Shown in pieces: positions 1 to 10,304 of a stretch of 64,000 nucleotides of DNA. The first letter of the stretch is position 1, and the number at the start of each line of letters is the position of its first letter. The DNA lies in contig CACOYI010000005.1 in the NCBI GenBank assembly GCA_902631405.1, positions 1 through 64,000 on the forward strand, in the 5' to 3' direction. The notes under the pieces are model-generated. The model was given only the letters and a program-made list of their open reading frames with translations, was not told the DNA's origin and did no database searches. The DNA comes from K189A clade bacterium. GTDB lineage: Bacteria; Pseudomonadota; Gammaproteobacteria; Pseudomonadales; Azotimanducaceae. Position numbers and translations under genes: made by a program.

Positions 1-1950
1 CAATCTCAATTGGAATTTTTTCGACAGCTCACCAGGGAGTGGCTCGCCGAGGAGGGACGGACAATTTTTGTTGTAGGTGACCCAATGCAATCAATATACG
101 CATTTCGACAGACTGATGTCTCAATATTCGAGGATTTGAAAACTCTTGGGCTGGGCGGCATCAAACTCGAGCCCGTTGAGTTATTCAGCAATTTTCGATC
201 ACAACCTGCCGTAGTTGATTTTATCAACAATCAGTTTGCAAACTCTTCCACTAATTTCTCCATACCCAAGCTCGGCACTATTTCCTTCAGGCCATGTTTC
301 GCCACAACAGAATCGTTAACAAAAACTTTTGAATTCGTCCGGACAGAACGCTCTGAGACAAAGTCCACGGAAATATCAGGCGTTATAGAGCGCATAAAAG
401 AGATAAGATCAAAATTTAAAGACGACAGTATTGCCATTCTCTGTCAAACCCGAAATCATCTTGAGCCTCTAATTCAAGGATTGGAAAAAAGCTCTATAAA
501 CTGGCACGGAGACGAAATTTATAAATTGTCAGACCCTCCGGTGATTTCCGACCTCTTAGCAATACATTCAATACTGTTTAATCCTGAGGATCGAATAGCA
601 TGGTTTTCTCTCTTACGAGGACCGATGGTCGGTTTAAAACTAAAGGAACTAGATCAAATTACCGGAGAAGAGAATTTCGAGGCGCTTATTTCAAAAGCCA
701 CTCAAAAATTTGATATCCCCGAACGCTTGATCGCATCAATGAAATGGTCCAAAAATAATCTTCACGAACTCACAACGAGAGAGGTAATAGAGGGTACCTG
801 GATCAGACTGGGTGGATACGATGCTTATAACAAGGAGAGCCTAGCGCAAGCTATTACCTGGCTCGAGACAATTGAAATCGTGGGAGATTCGGGCAGAGAT
901 CATGAATTCGTGCGACGAAAGACAGAGGCTATGTATGCGAAATCTTATGACAAGACGAATCTAGAGATAGTCACAATACATAAATCGAAGGGTCTAGAAT
1001 ACGACCACGTTTGCGTTCCATTCTTAGAGAGGCGGCCTCCGCCTGACTTGATTCCGATAATGAGGTGTTCGAACACAAACGAGGGAGCGATCTTTGGAAT
1101 CAAGGGAGACTCGGTACACTCCTGGCTCCAATTCGCAGAAAAACAAAAATTTCACGAAGAACGAAAACGCCTCCTATACGTAGCATGCACTCGAGCAAAA
1201 AAATCTTTGTACCTAAGCTGTACGAACGTCAACAAAACGGCACACACTGGCTTGTCGGCATTTATATCAGGTTGGGAGGATCGAGCGACTGAGATTATCG
1301 AACACAAAAGCAAAGCTATCAGGGCCAAGCAATTTCTTTCCTCACTCCCACGAAACTACACCTGGAGCCCTCCTGTTAGCGAAGTGCAAACGAATCAATC
1401 TAACAACGCTAATCCTGCGGAATCAGATATTTCTAGTCGTTTTGAAATCGCCCTAGGAAATATGGTTCACAGAAGTCTCAAATGGTTGGCCGACTCGCAA
1501 GAAACAGATCTCCAAGAGATCAGGAACAGACAGCTTTTCTGGTCTAATCTACTCCTCATCGATGAAGAATCAAAATACGACGTAGTCGAGCTCAGCCAAG
1601 AACATATTTCAACAGTGCTATCCTCTTCTATAGGTCGATGGATCCTAGAATCACACATTAATGCGAAGAGCGAGTGGGAACTATCCATCAAGGAGAACGC
1701 GAATGAACACCGGCATATAATTATCGATCGGTATTTCGAACTCGAAAATGAACACTGGATTATCGACTACAAGACCAGCGTTCCCACCTCTTCAGAGACA
1801 CTCGACGATTTTTTAAAAGTTCAGCGTACACGACATGCTGTCCAACTAGAGCGGTATCGGGCAGCAATAACAAACCTTTATCCAACTTCTTCAGGCAAAG
1901 TCAGAACCGCGCTTTACTTCACGGGCATTGACATTCTGCAAGAGCTTTAA
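1..1950 (+). CDS. UvrD-family helicase / exonuclease (AddA/RecB-like), 5' truncated by window edge
   Basis: Frame is open from base 1. Motifs: VVGDPMQSIYAFRQ; IVTIHKSKGLEYDHVCVPF; RLLYVACTRAKKSLYL; C-terminal RecB-type nuclease motif IIDRYFELENEHWIIDYKT. Confidence 0.9.
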   Translation, partial: QSQLEFFRQLTREWLAEEGRTIFVVGDPMQSIYAFRQTDVSIFEDLKTLGLGGIKLEPVELFSNFRSQPAVVDFINNQFANSSTNFSIPKLGTISFRPCFATTESLTKTFEFVRTERSETKSTEISGVIERIKEIRSKFKDDSIAILCQTRNHLEPLIQGLEKSSINWHGDEIYKLSDPPVISDLLAIHSILFNPEDRIAWFSLLRGPMVGLKLKELDQITGEENFEALISKATQKFDIPERLIASMKWSKNNLHELTTREVIEGTWIRLGGYDAYNKESLAQAITWLETIEIVGDSGRDHEFVRRKTEAMYAKSYDKTNLEIVTIHKSKGLEYDHVCVPFLERRPPPDLIPIMRCSNTNEGAIFGIKGDSVHSWLQFAEKQKFHEERKRLLYVACTRAKKSLYLSCTNVNKTAHTGLSAFISGWEDRATEIIEHKSKAIRAKQFLSSLPRNYTWSPPVSEVQTNQSNNANPAESDISSRFEIALGNMVHRSLKWLADSQETDLQEIRNRQLFWSNLLLIDEESKYDVVELSQEHISTVLSSSIGRWILESHINAKSEWELSIKENANEHRHIIIDRYFELENEHWIIDYKTSVPTSSETLDDFLKVQRTRHAVQLERYRAAITNLYPTSSGKVRTALYFTGIDILQEL

Positions 1951-2066
1951 ATGCGTATTTAAAAAGCAGACGATTTTCCTTAGTATTCGCGCTCAAAAAC
2001 AAACTTTCGCAGCGAGCCTCGGTTTGGCGTTAGGAACGTGGCGCCAGAGAAGAGGCAAGACCATCT

Positions 2067-3107
2067 ATGAAGTTAGACAACGTAAATATTGATAATCAAG
2101 AAATTCTGATCACACCAGAAGAACTGAAACGCCAGCTACCGGCGACCGAGGATGTCAAACAGGGAATAGCCCAGAATAGGGAAATTGTAAGGTCTATTAT
2201 CGACGGTGCCGACAAACGTTTGCTCCTGGTTGTCGGCCCGTGCTCGATTCACAACCCGCAAGAAGCTATTGATTATGCAGAGAAACTTAAGGCACTAAGC
2301 GAATCACTCGATGACAAGTTATTTATGGTAATGAGAGCCTACTTTGAAAAACCGAGAAGTACCGTTGGCTGGAAGGGCCTAATCAATGACCCTCATCTCG
2401 ATGACAGCTTCAAAATTGCAGAAGGTCTCGCTGTCGCCAGAAAGCTATTGCTTGATATATCAGCGCTTGGATTGCCGTTAGCCAATGAAGCTCTCGACCC
2501 TATTACGCCGCAGTATCTGCAAGAGTTATTCTCTTGGACAGCAATAGGGGCCAGAACATCTGAGTCACAAACGCATCGAGAAATGGCTTCTGGCCTCAGC
2601 TGCCCGGTTGGCTTCAAAAATGGGACTGATGGATCATTGGACGTTGCCTTGAACGCTCTCCAATCAGTAAAAAGCCCTCACCGTTTCCTGGGTATCAGCC
2701 CAGACGGCAAGGTCAGCATCGTAACAACAAAAGGCAACGCGCACGCACACGTTGTTTTGCGCGGTGGGGCAGGTGGACCAAACTATTACCCAGAGAATAT
2801 AGCGGCATGCGAGAAAGAGCTGGAAAGCATCGGGGCAACCCACGCGATCATGGTCGATTGCTCGCATGCGAATTCGAACAAAGACCACACCAAGCAGGGC
2901 CCTGTTTTGAAGGCTGTCGCTGAACAAATCAGCGCCGGAAATAAATCTATTAGAGGCGTAATGCTAGAGAGCAACCTAAAACCGGGGAATCAGAAAGTCG
3001 TTAGTTCACAAGAACTACAATACGGCGTCTCCATTACCGACGCTTGTATTGGTTGGGAGGAGACCGAAAAGCTTCTGAGAGATTTCCATACTGCATTGCC
3101 TTCCTAA
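2067..3107 (+). CDS. Class I 3-deoxy-7-phosphoheptulonate (DAHP) synthase, AroF/G/H type
   Basis: LLLVVGPCSIHNPQEAIDYAEKL, VMRAYFEKPRSTVGWKGLINDPHLD, GNAHAHVVLRGG, MVDCSHANSNKDH. Confidence 0.95.
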   Translation: MKLDNVNIDNQEILITPEELKRQLPATEDVKQGIAQNREIVRSIIDGADKRLLLVVGPCSIHNPQEAIDYAEKLKALSESLDDKLFMVMRAYFEKPRSTVGWKGLINDPHLDDSFKIAEGLAVARKLLLDISALGLPLANEALDPITPQYLQELFSWTAIGARTSESQTHREMASGLSCPVGFKNGTDGSLDVALNALQSVKSPHRFLGISPDGKVSIVTTKGNAHAHVVLRGGAGGPNYYPENIAACEKELESIGATHAIMVDCSHANSNKDHTKQGPVLKAVAEQISAGNKSIRGVMLESNLKPGNQKVVSSQELQYGVSITDACIGWEETEKLLRDFHTALPS

Positions 3108-3199
3108 CGCTTCCCAAACGTTAACCCGCAGTCTGGTTAGGTCTCTCGTGCATGCTATCCTAGCCAGAAGCTTGATCTGCGATAAGGTGGCCTTTTTCT

Positions 3200-3781
3200 C
3201 TAACTATAGTAAGCATTCTCAACGAAGCTGTGATCAGTAGCGTCTAACACGCCAGCAAGCTCTGGTAGCTGCTCCAAAAGGCTAGTTTCGACCCCATTTT
3301 TAAGAGTCAGATCCACTGCAGAGCAGCCCTGGCATCCGCCTCCAAACTGCAATACGGCGTGCTTATCCTCTGTAATCTCCACCAAGGAGACCATGCCACC
3401 GTGTGCTGCCAGACCCGGATTTATCTCATTTTGTAAAATATAGTTTATTCTGTCCTCTAGGGACGCGTCTGGTCCTACCTGGGCCACCCTTGCATTGGGG
3501 GCCTTAATGGTCAGCTGACCACCCATTTCATCACTCTTGTAATCTACTTCCGCATCTTCCAAGTATTTAATACTCTTTTCCTCAAACCAAGCTCGGAAGC
3601 CATCATAGTCAACGGAAATATCGTTGCTCTCTTCCTCTCCCGGGCGGCAATATGCAATGCAAGTTTCAGCTTGTGGCGTTCCAGGCTGGGCCACGAAAAT
3701 CCTGATGGCAGTCCCTTCCGTTTCTTGGTTTTCCAATAAGCCCTTTAGATACACTTGGGCGTTTTCTGAGATATCTATCAT
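3200..3781 (-). CDS. nfuA: Fe-S biogenesis protein NfuA
   Basis: A-type-like N-terminus plus Nfu domain [18 protein letters not shown] (CxxC). Confidence 0.94.
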   Translation of the reverse strand: MIDISENAQVYLKGLLENQETEGTAIRIFVAQPGTPQAETCIAYCRPGEEESNDISVDYDGFRAWFEEKSIKYLEDAEVDYKSDEMGGQLTIKAPNARVAQVGPDASLEDRINYILQNEINPGLAAHGGMVSLVEITEDKHAVLQFGGGCQGCSAVDLTLKNGVETSLLEQLPELAGVLDATDHSFVENAYYS

Positions 3782-3788
3782 TTTAGCC

Positions 3789-3920
3789 TCATAAATCTAT
3801 CGATACTCCGGAGATGAACACTACCGCGCCCGCAACGAAGGCTGAAATAATGACTGTAATTGCAATCACATCAACCTTGCTGTCTTTTTCTTCTTCTGAG
3901 AGATCATTATCTTTTTCCAT
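3789..3920 (-). CDS. 43-aa single-TM small protein (not in supplied ORF track)
   Basis: Manual translation: [43 protein letters not shown]. Acidic N-terminus followed by one hydrophobic helix; 7 nt upstream of nfuA on the same strand. Confidence 0.5.
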   Translation of the reverse strand: MEKDNDLSEEEKDSKVDVIAITVIISAFVAGAVVFISGVSIDL

Positions 3921-3992
3921 AACCACGTTTCCTTAATGTGCCCGCTGAAATCTCATAATCTATGTCGTATCGAGTCTCTTATTCTCAAGCTT

Positions 3993-4979
3993 CTACTCCT
4001 CTAAGTTTACTACACCTCTTCCAACCATTTCGCCCGCCAAAATACGATCTATACCAGTGGAGAGCGTGTCTAGGTTAAAAGGAACTTCTAGTTCACTCAG
4101 ATCCACATTCCAATCTGAACCTAGCTTTTCCCAAATAAGTTCCTTCTCCGCCACCGGAAGCTGAACGGAATCAATTCCCAAGAGGTTGACATTCCTCAAG
4201 ATAAACGGAAGTACCGTCGCGGAAAACTGAGGCGATGCCACCAAACCACAAGCGGCTAATCCCTCACCGTATTTTAGACTTTTGACCGCATTAAAAAGAA
4301 TATCTCCTCCAACCGTATCAATGACACCACCCCACCTCTCGGGCAAAAGAGGCTTATCCTTACCATCCAGCATATCCTCTCTACTAACTACTTCTTCAGC
4401 CCCCAATTTTTTCAAGAAGTCATGCTGATCCACTTTTCCAGTCACAGCGACGACCTCATAGCCAATATTGCTCAACAACTTTATGGCTACTGATCCCACA
4501 CCACCGGTTGATCCGGTAACGAGGACAGGGCCCGACTCGTTGGTCATACCTGATTGCTCTAGCTTGTCTATACACGCCGCGGCAGTAAAGCCGGCAGTCC
4601 CCAGCAACATACTGCTGTGCGTCGTAAGGCCATGTGGCATTTTCACCACCCAGCCACCCGGCACACAAATCCGTTCTGCAAACCCCCCTGATGTTCCCAT
4701 ACCGAGATCAAAACCAATAACTATCACCTCGTCTCCGGGAGTGAAATCTTTATCTCTAGACTCTAAAACGACGCCGGACGCATCTATTCCAGGGGTGTGT
4801 GGAAATACTCTCGTCACTCCGGGATTACCCGTCGCTGATAGGCCGTCTTTATAATTGAGGGATGAATACTTTACGTCTATTAAAACCTCGTTGTCCGGCA
4901 AATCACTCAATTGTCTATCAACCACGTTTCTAGAGAAATTATTCTCTTCCTTCGTAACTAAAAACGCTCTAAAGGACAT
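3993..4979 (-). CDS. acuI: MDR-family acryloyl-CoA reductase / YhdH-like quinone oxidoreductase
   Basis: SSLNYKDGLSATGNPGVTRVFPHTPGIDASG, VTGSTGGVGSVAIKLL; length and motifs of AcuI/YhdH. Confidence 0.85.
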   Translation of the reverse strand: MSFRAFLVTKEENNFSRNVVDRQLSDLPDNEVLIDVKYSSLNYKDGLSATGNPGVTRVFPHTPGIDASGVVLESRDKDFTPGDEVIVIGFDLGMGTSGGFAERICVPGGWVVKMPHGLTTHSSMLLGTAGFTAAACIDKLEQSGMTNESGPVLVTGSTGGVGSVAIKLLSNIGYEVVAVTGKVDQHDFLKKLGAEEVVSREDMLDGKDKPLLPERWGGVIDTVGGDILFNAVKSLKYGEGLAACGLVASPQFSATVLPFILRNVNLLGIDSVQLPVAEKELIWEKLGSDWNVDLSELEVPFNLDTLSTGIDRILAGEMVGRGVVNLEE

Positions 4980-4992
4980 CAAACCCTCCTAT

Positions 4993-6048
4993 TTACCGAT
5001 GATTGAAACGCAAAATCTCTGATGCCCTCTCTAAGAGCAAAGAGACTTTTCCTAAAATGCGATCTATTTGTTTAACATTTTCTTTCCATTTGACCTCAAA
5101 GACCTCGCCATCAGCACAGGATTCCCGAATGTACTCATCACTCGTGACAAGCCTATCTATCAAACCAAGTTCAATTGCCCTCGAACCATACCAAGCCTCT
5201 CCAGTAGCGACTTTCTCCATATCCAAGTCTGGTCTGTTCCCCAGAACAAATTCTTGAAAGAGTGCATGTACGTCCTCTAGTTCTTCCTTAAATTTAGCTT
5301 TACCCTCTTCTGTATTCTCCCCAAGCACTGTGAGCGTCCTCTTGTGCTTTCCTGCTGTTAAAACTTCAACATCAACATCATTTTTCTTTAATAGCCTATG
5401 TACATTGGGCACTTGGGCAACGACACCTATTGATCCCACAAGGGCGAATGGCGCGGCTACTATTTTATCTGCAACGGCCGCCATCAAATAACCTCCGCTG
5501 GCTGCCACTTTATCCACTGAGACCGTTAAGGAGACCTTCTTTGATTTAACTCTCGTTAGCTGTGACGCAGCGAGACCATATGCGTGTACCAAACCACCTG
5601 GACTTTCAATACAAGCTATCACTTCATCGGTTTCTCTAGCCATTTCAAGAACAGCTGTTACCTCCTCTCGTAAACAGTCGACCGAAGAGGCGCTGACATC
5701 GCCCTCAAATCGAACAACAAAATACCGTTTTCCGTCATCAGTAGTTTTTTGCGTGGAACCATCATCTAAATTTTGAGTACTATTTTTCTCGGTAGCCTTC
5801 TTGTCTTTTTTTTCTTGCTTACTTTCTAGTTTTCTCGCCTTTTTCAACTCTTTAGGTTCTAACAAGGCATTTTCCATCGCATAACGGACGCTTTTAAACC
5901 GATCATTTAAATTAGTGATCGATAAGTAACCTTTTTCTCGAGGTTGCTTTGTTTTTGCTGACGCTACCGCTGAAATTATCACCAACACCGCGACAACGAT
6001 GGTGACTGCTTGAGCGAGAAAAGCTAAATATTCGAAAAGAAATTCCAT
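4993..6048 (-). CDS. sohB: SohB family S49 protease
   Basis: N-terminal TM, ACIESPGGLVHAYGLAASQL, KVAASGGYLMAAVADKIVAAPFALVGSIGVV. Confidence 0.92.
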   Translation of the reverse strand: MEFLFEYLAFLAQAVTIVVAVLVIISAVASAKTKQPREKGYLSITNLNDRFKSVRYAMENALLEPKELKKARKLESKQEKKDKKATEKNSTQNLDDGSTQKTTDDGKRYFVVRFEGDVSASSVDCLREEVTAVLEMARETDEVIACIESPGGLVHAYGLAASQLTRVKSKKVSLTVSVDKVAASGGYLMAAVADKIVAAPFALVGSIGVVAQVPNVHRLLKKNDVDVEVLTAGKHKRTLTVLGENTEEGKAKFKEELEDVHALFQEFVLGNRPDLDMEKVATGEAWYGSRAIELGLIDRLVTSDEYIRESCADGEVFEVKWKENVKQIDRILGKVSLLLERASEILRFNHR

Positions 6049-6153
6049 TAATTTTCCCAGTAAAAGGAGACATTCTTTAAAACGCTATTGGATTTGAAGA
6101 TCCTTCGCTTATTATGCCCTCTTTGGATCTAAATTATCATCTTCCGAAGATAG

Positions 6154-6462
6154 ATGAGCGAAATAGAAAATATAAAGACAATCATTCTGAGGAAGTTCGT
6201 TTCCGATAAATCTCGTGATCTTTCTTGCGAAGTTCGGATCGATTGGCGAACAGATTGCGTCGACTTTCGCTTGAGCCCTGGAAACTTAGAATTCACGACT
6301 ACGGGTGAGACTCCAAAAATTGTCATTTATTTTGAGAGTGTTGAACGTGTTTCGAAAGTATTGTCAGGCGAAATCCACCATATAGATGAATTCATGGCAG
6401 GGAAACTTAGATCCAACGGGTATCTCATACCCGTTCTTCAGACTTTGCATTGCTTCAAATGA
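6154..6462 (+). CDS. Small SCP2 sterol-carrier-like protein (tentative)
   Basis: 102-aa ORF; C-terminal pattern GEIHHIDEFMAGKLRSNGYL resembles SCP2-like domains. Confidence 0.5.
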   Translation: MSEIENIKTIILRKFVSDKSRDLSCEVRIDWRTDCVDFRLSPGNLEFTTTGETPKIVIYFESVERVSKVLSGEIHHIDEFMAGKLRSNGYLIPVLQTLHCFK

Positions 6463-6468
6463 AAATAT

Positions 6469-7299
6469 CTAGGCTAGAGATTTGACGAATTCTTCAATAA
6501 GCCATCCGGAGATTGCTGTTTTCGGCGGAGTCTGAGGTAGAGAATCTCGGGTAAACCATTGTGCATCCGCAATTTCTCCTGCCTGACATACTACTTCTCC
6601 CGATTGGTACTCAGCATGAAAACCTAACATCAGAGAATTTGGGAAAGGCCAACTTTGAGAGCCAAAGTATTTCAATTCCTTAACTCGCAATCCAACTTCC
6701 TCAAGCACTTCTCTATGGACTGTCTGCTCTATTGATTCACCGGACTCTACAAATCCAGCAAGCGTACTGTACATCCCAGCCGGCCAGTTGACGTTTCTTG
6801 CCAACAACATCTCGTCTCCGCGCGTGACCAAGACAATAATGCTCGGTGATAATCTTGGGTAGCATATTAAGCCACAGCGGGAACAGATCTTTGCTCGATC
6901 AGAGGTGTGATAATCCGTTTTCTCTCCACATCTACCGCAAAATTCATGGGTTTCCGCCCAATCCAGGATCTGTTTAGCCCGACCACTCAAATAAAATATG
7001 GGTTGTTGTACCCGACCCAAGATGCCTCGTAAATCTAAAGCCACATAACCTTCTGGAGCGGCGCCCTTCCCCCTAACTGCGAAACAGTGCTTGTCCTGAT
7101 AAATGCCCAGATAATGTTTCTCACCCATATCGAGATCAAGCCAGCGGAAGTCATCACCGCTTATGGGCTCTATAGAGCCACTTACCGATTTGCAAACTAA
7201 CTCAGAACCCAGGAACGTAAAATACCAGCAGGGCCCGTCTTTAGCTTCTTCGGGTTCAACGTGATCGGGAAAAAAAAGATCCGGCTCACTGGGCCACAT
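6469..7299 (-). CDS. nudC: NADH pyrophosphatase NudC (Nudix, Zn ribbon)
   Basis: [41 protein letters not shown] and Nudix box [23 protein letters not shown]. Confidence 0.95.
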   Translation of the reverse strand: MWPSEPDLFFPDHVEPEEAKDGPCWYFTFLGSELVCKSVSGSIEPISGDDFRWLDLDMGEKHYLGIYQDKHCFAVRGKGAAPEGYVALDLRGILGRVQQPIFYLSGRAKQILDWAETHEFCGRCGEKTDYHTSDRAKICSRCGLICYPRLSPSIIVLVTRGDEMLLARNVNWPAGMYSTLAGFVESGESIEQTVHREVLEEVGLRVKELKYFGSQSWPFPNSLMLGFHAEYQSGEVVCQAGEIADAQWFTRDSLPQTPPKTAISGWLIEEFVKSLA

Positions 7300-7405
7300 A
7301 AACTACTCCAAGAGAGATTATCGAAAGCTCAAGCATAAGAGGTCTTCTGTTACGCAGCAAATTGGAAAAAAGTCAGAAGGCTGCAAGTGGCTTCAACACT
7401 GGCTA

Positions 7406-8986
7406 ATGGATAAGGGGATTTACCAAATAATTTATGTTAAAAATGGTACGTCGTCGAACCAGCTTCTACCCAATCGAGATACAACCTTGAATACATTGAC
7501 ATTCACATCATTTAAAGAAAATTTTCTAGGCCACTCACCAGACTGGTACAAGACTGCAATAGTCTTATTCCTGGTGATCAATCCAATTGTTTATTTCGCA
7601 AATCCTTATTTGGCAGGCTGGCTCCTCGTTCTGGAGTTCATCTTCACCCTTGCGATGACGACCAAATGCTACCCACTACAGCCTGGAGGGTTACTTGCTA
7701 TTGAGGCGTTAGCGCTGGGAATGACTACTCCCAAAACCGTGATTCATGAGGTAGAGGCGGCGCTGCCCGTCATATTGTTGCTCGTGTTCATGGTCGCAGG
7801 GATTTACTTCATGCGAGAGTTTCTCACCTTCATATTCACGAAAGTTCTTCGCGCAGTTCGATCTAAGGTGCTGCTAAGCTTTTTGTTTTGTTTCATTGCT
7901 GCTGTGTTGTCCGCATTCCTTGATGCACTGACGGTTATGGCCGTTGTAATTGGAGTGGCCGTCGCGTTTTTCTCTATTTTCCATAAAGTCGCCTCCGGAC
8001 ATGGAGCCAAAGATCCTGTTTCGGTAACAGATGATTCAACTATTAAAGCCGACAGGCAAGAAGAACTAGAGAACTTTAGGAAATTCCTACGAAGTTTGGT
8101 TATGCACGCTGCAGTTGGCACCGCTCTTGGAGGCGTTTGCACAACAGTGGGTGAACCTCAAAACCTCCTGATTTCAACCTATACGGGCTGGGAGTTCATG
8201 GAATTTTTCTGGAAGATGTCCATTGTAACCATGCCCGTTCTCGTCGTGGGCTTGATCACCTGCGTTTTCTTGGAGTTAACCAAGGTTTTTAACTACGGAG
8301 GCGAATTACCCGAAAGCGTCAGACAGATAATTATAGACTTTGATGAGCAAGAGTCAGCGCAGCGGACCTCAAAAGATAAGGCACGACTGGTTGTTCAGGC
8401 CGTTTCAGCCATTTTTTTGGTCTTCGCGCTTGCTTTTCATATCGCAGAAGTCGGACTGATTGGTTTAACGATTATTGTTTTACAGACCGCATTCAATGGA
8501 GTAACCGAAGAACATCATCTTGGGCCCGCATTCGAAGAGGCTTTACCTTTTACTGCGCTACTTGTCGTCTTCTTCGCCATTGTAGGCGTGATACATGACC
8601 TTCATCTTTTCAAGCCAGTAATTGATTATGTTTTGACGCTCCCAGAAGCCTCACAACCCGGCACCTTCTATATTGCAAATGGTTTACTATCCATGATTAG
8701 CGACAATGTCTTCGTCGCAACGGTTTACATTGGTGAAGTAAAGTCCGCTTTCGACACGGGAATCATCTCGAGACTGCAGTTCGATAAGCTTGCGATTGCG
8801 ATTAACACCGGAACAAATATACCCAGCGTTGCGACACCAAACGGGCAAGCCGCTTTTCTGTTCTTACTGGCCTCCTCTCTTTCTGGATTACTTAGACTGG
8901 GTTATGGTCAAATGGTGGTAATGGCTCTGCCGTATACCATCACTATGGGAATAACTGGTTGGGCCTGTGTGAATTACCTCCTATGA
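7406..8986 (+). CDS. nhaB: Na+/H+ antiporter NhaB
   Basis: [55 protein letters not shown]; start codon uncertain (N-terminus longer than usual). Confidence 0.93.
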   Translation: MDKGIYQIIYVKNGTSSNQLLPNRDTTLNTLTFTSFKENFLGHSPDWYKTAIVLFLVINPIVYFANPYLAGWLLVLEFIFTLAMTTKCYPLQPGGLLAIEALALGMTTPKTVIHEVEAALPVILLLVFMVAGIYFMREFLTFIFTKVLRAVRSKVLLSFLFCFIAAVLSAFLDALTVMAVVIGVAVAFFSIFHKVASGHGAKDPVSVTDDSTIKADRQEELENFRKFLRSLVMHAAVGTALGGVCTTVGEPQNLLISTYTGWEFMEFFWKMSIVTMPVLVVGLITCVFLELTKVFNYGGELPESVRQIIIDFDEQESAQRTSKDKARLVVQAVSAIFLVFALAFHIAEVGLIGLTIIVLQTAFNGVTEEHHLGPAFEEALPFTALLVVFFAIVGVIHDLHLFKPVIDYVLTLPEASQPGTFYIANGLLSMISDNVFVATVYIGEVKSAFDTGIISRLQFDKLAIAINTGTNIPSVATPNGQAAFLFLLASSLSGLLRLGYGQMVVMALPYTITMGITGWACVNYLL

Positions 8987-8994
8987 AGTAAAAA

Positions 8995-9741
8995 TCAGGG
9001 ACTACTGTCCGGCCACAGAGGCTTCTCGCCGGAGTTAGCTTCAATTATCTCTAGCAACTTTTGGTGCGCTCGCCACTCTTCTTCAGTAATTTTAATTTTT
9101 CGCAAAGCGCCAGCATTCATAGCAACTGCGGGGCCCTTAACATCCGAATTCCGGGATTCAGGCTCTGTCTCGGTGATTTCAAATAGTTGCGTTTGACCTC
9201 CAGTCATCAAGAGAAATACTTCGGCTAGGATTTCTGCATCGAGGAGAGCGCCATGCAGTGTCCTACCAGAGTTGTCTACTTCGTATCGTCGACAGAGTGC
9301 GTCAAGGCTGTTTTTTTGACCTGGGTGCAAATCCCGAGCCATAGCGAGCGAATCAAGGACGCCACAAATATCTTCGAGTCTCAGCTCACTGCCCGATTTT
9401 TTCCAATCGCCTAGGGCACTCTCTTCACATTGACTGAGCTCATTATTTAGAAAAGACATGTCAAAAGGCGCGTTGTGTATCACAAGTTCTGCCCCTCCAA
9501 CGAAGTCGAGGAATTTTTCAGATATCTCTTGGAATACAGGCTTGTCTGCCAGAAATTCTTCAGTTAGCCCATGAACCTCTAAAGCACCTGAATCAATGGC
9601 ACGCTGCGGGTTTATATATTCATGGAAATGATTACCAGTAGTTTTCCGATCAATAATCTCCACCGCCCCAATCTCCAGAATGCGGTGCCCTCTCTCAACT
9701 TCAAGACCAGTCGTTTCGGTGTCAAGAATCACTTGACGCAT
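8995..9741 (-). CDS. dnaQ: DNA polymerase III epsilon subunit
   Basis: RQVILDTETTGLEVERGHRILEIGAVEI; IHNAPFDMSFLNNEL; RTLHGALLDAEILAEVFLLMTGGQ. Confidence 0.96.
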   Translation of the reverse strand: MRQVILDTETTGLEVERGHRILEIGAVEIIDRKTTGNHFHEYINPQRAIDSGALEVHGLTEEFLADKPVFQEISEKFLDFVGGAELVIHNAPFDMSFLNNELSQCEESALGDWKKSGSELRLEDICGVLDSLAMARDLHPGQKNSLDALCRRYEVDNSGRTLHGALLDAEILAEVFLLMTGGQTQLFEITETEPESRNSDVKGPAVAMNAGALRKIKITEEEWRAHQKLLEIIEANSGEKPLWPDSSP

Positions 9742-9742
9742 A

Positions 9743-10195
9743 TTATTTTGCCCCTAAAAGTTCATCGATCGCGAGATTCGCGGCCATATCTACACGCTCA
9801 TTCTCCATGTGACCACTGTGACCCTTCACCCAACACCATTCAACTCGATGTTTTTGCACCGACGAATCGAGCCTTTGCCACAGATCAACATTCTTCACCG
9901 GTTTTTTTTGGCTCGTCCTCCAATTATTTCCCTTCCATGTGGTAAGCCAAGAGGTAATCCCCTGCATTACATACTTTGAATCCGTTGTTAATTTCACAGC
10001 GCACTCTCGGGACAAGGCCTCTAGGCCACGAATAGCTGCCATCAACTCCATTCTATTATTCGTGGTTTCTTCTTCGGCGCCCGATATTATTTTTTCAGCG
10101 TCATTAAATCTAAGCAAGGCGGCCCATCCACCCGGACCGGGATTCCCTCGACAAGCGCCGTCAGTGTAGATCTCAACGAGGCTTGATTCTCTCAA
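9743..10195 (-). CDS. rnhA: Ribonuclease HI
   Basis: [53 protein letters not shown]. Confidence 0.96.
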   Translation of the reverse strand: MRESSLVEIYTDGACRGNPGPGGWAALLRFNDAEKIISGAEEETTNNRMELMAAIRGLEALSRECAVKLTTDSKYVMQGITSWLTTWKGNNWRTSQKKPVKNVDLWQRLDSSVQKHRVEWCWVKGHSGHMENERVDMAANLAIDELLGAK

Positions 10196-10304
10196 ATCTA
10201 TTTTCCCACAAATTTTTCACTCTCTACTATCCCGCCGTGATAAAAGATTCTCACAACTCAAACGTCTGCTTTTGTTAGAACATGCAGCAACCACCAATAA
10301 AGAG

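Noticed and set aside
4468-4854. 128-aa plus ORF inside the AcuI-like gene
   Set aside because: Antisense to a strongly supported CDS; Pro/Ser-rich shadow composition
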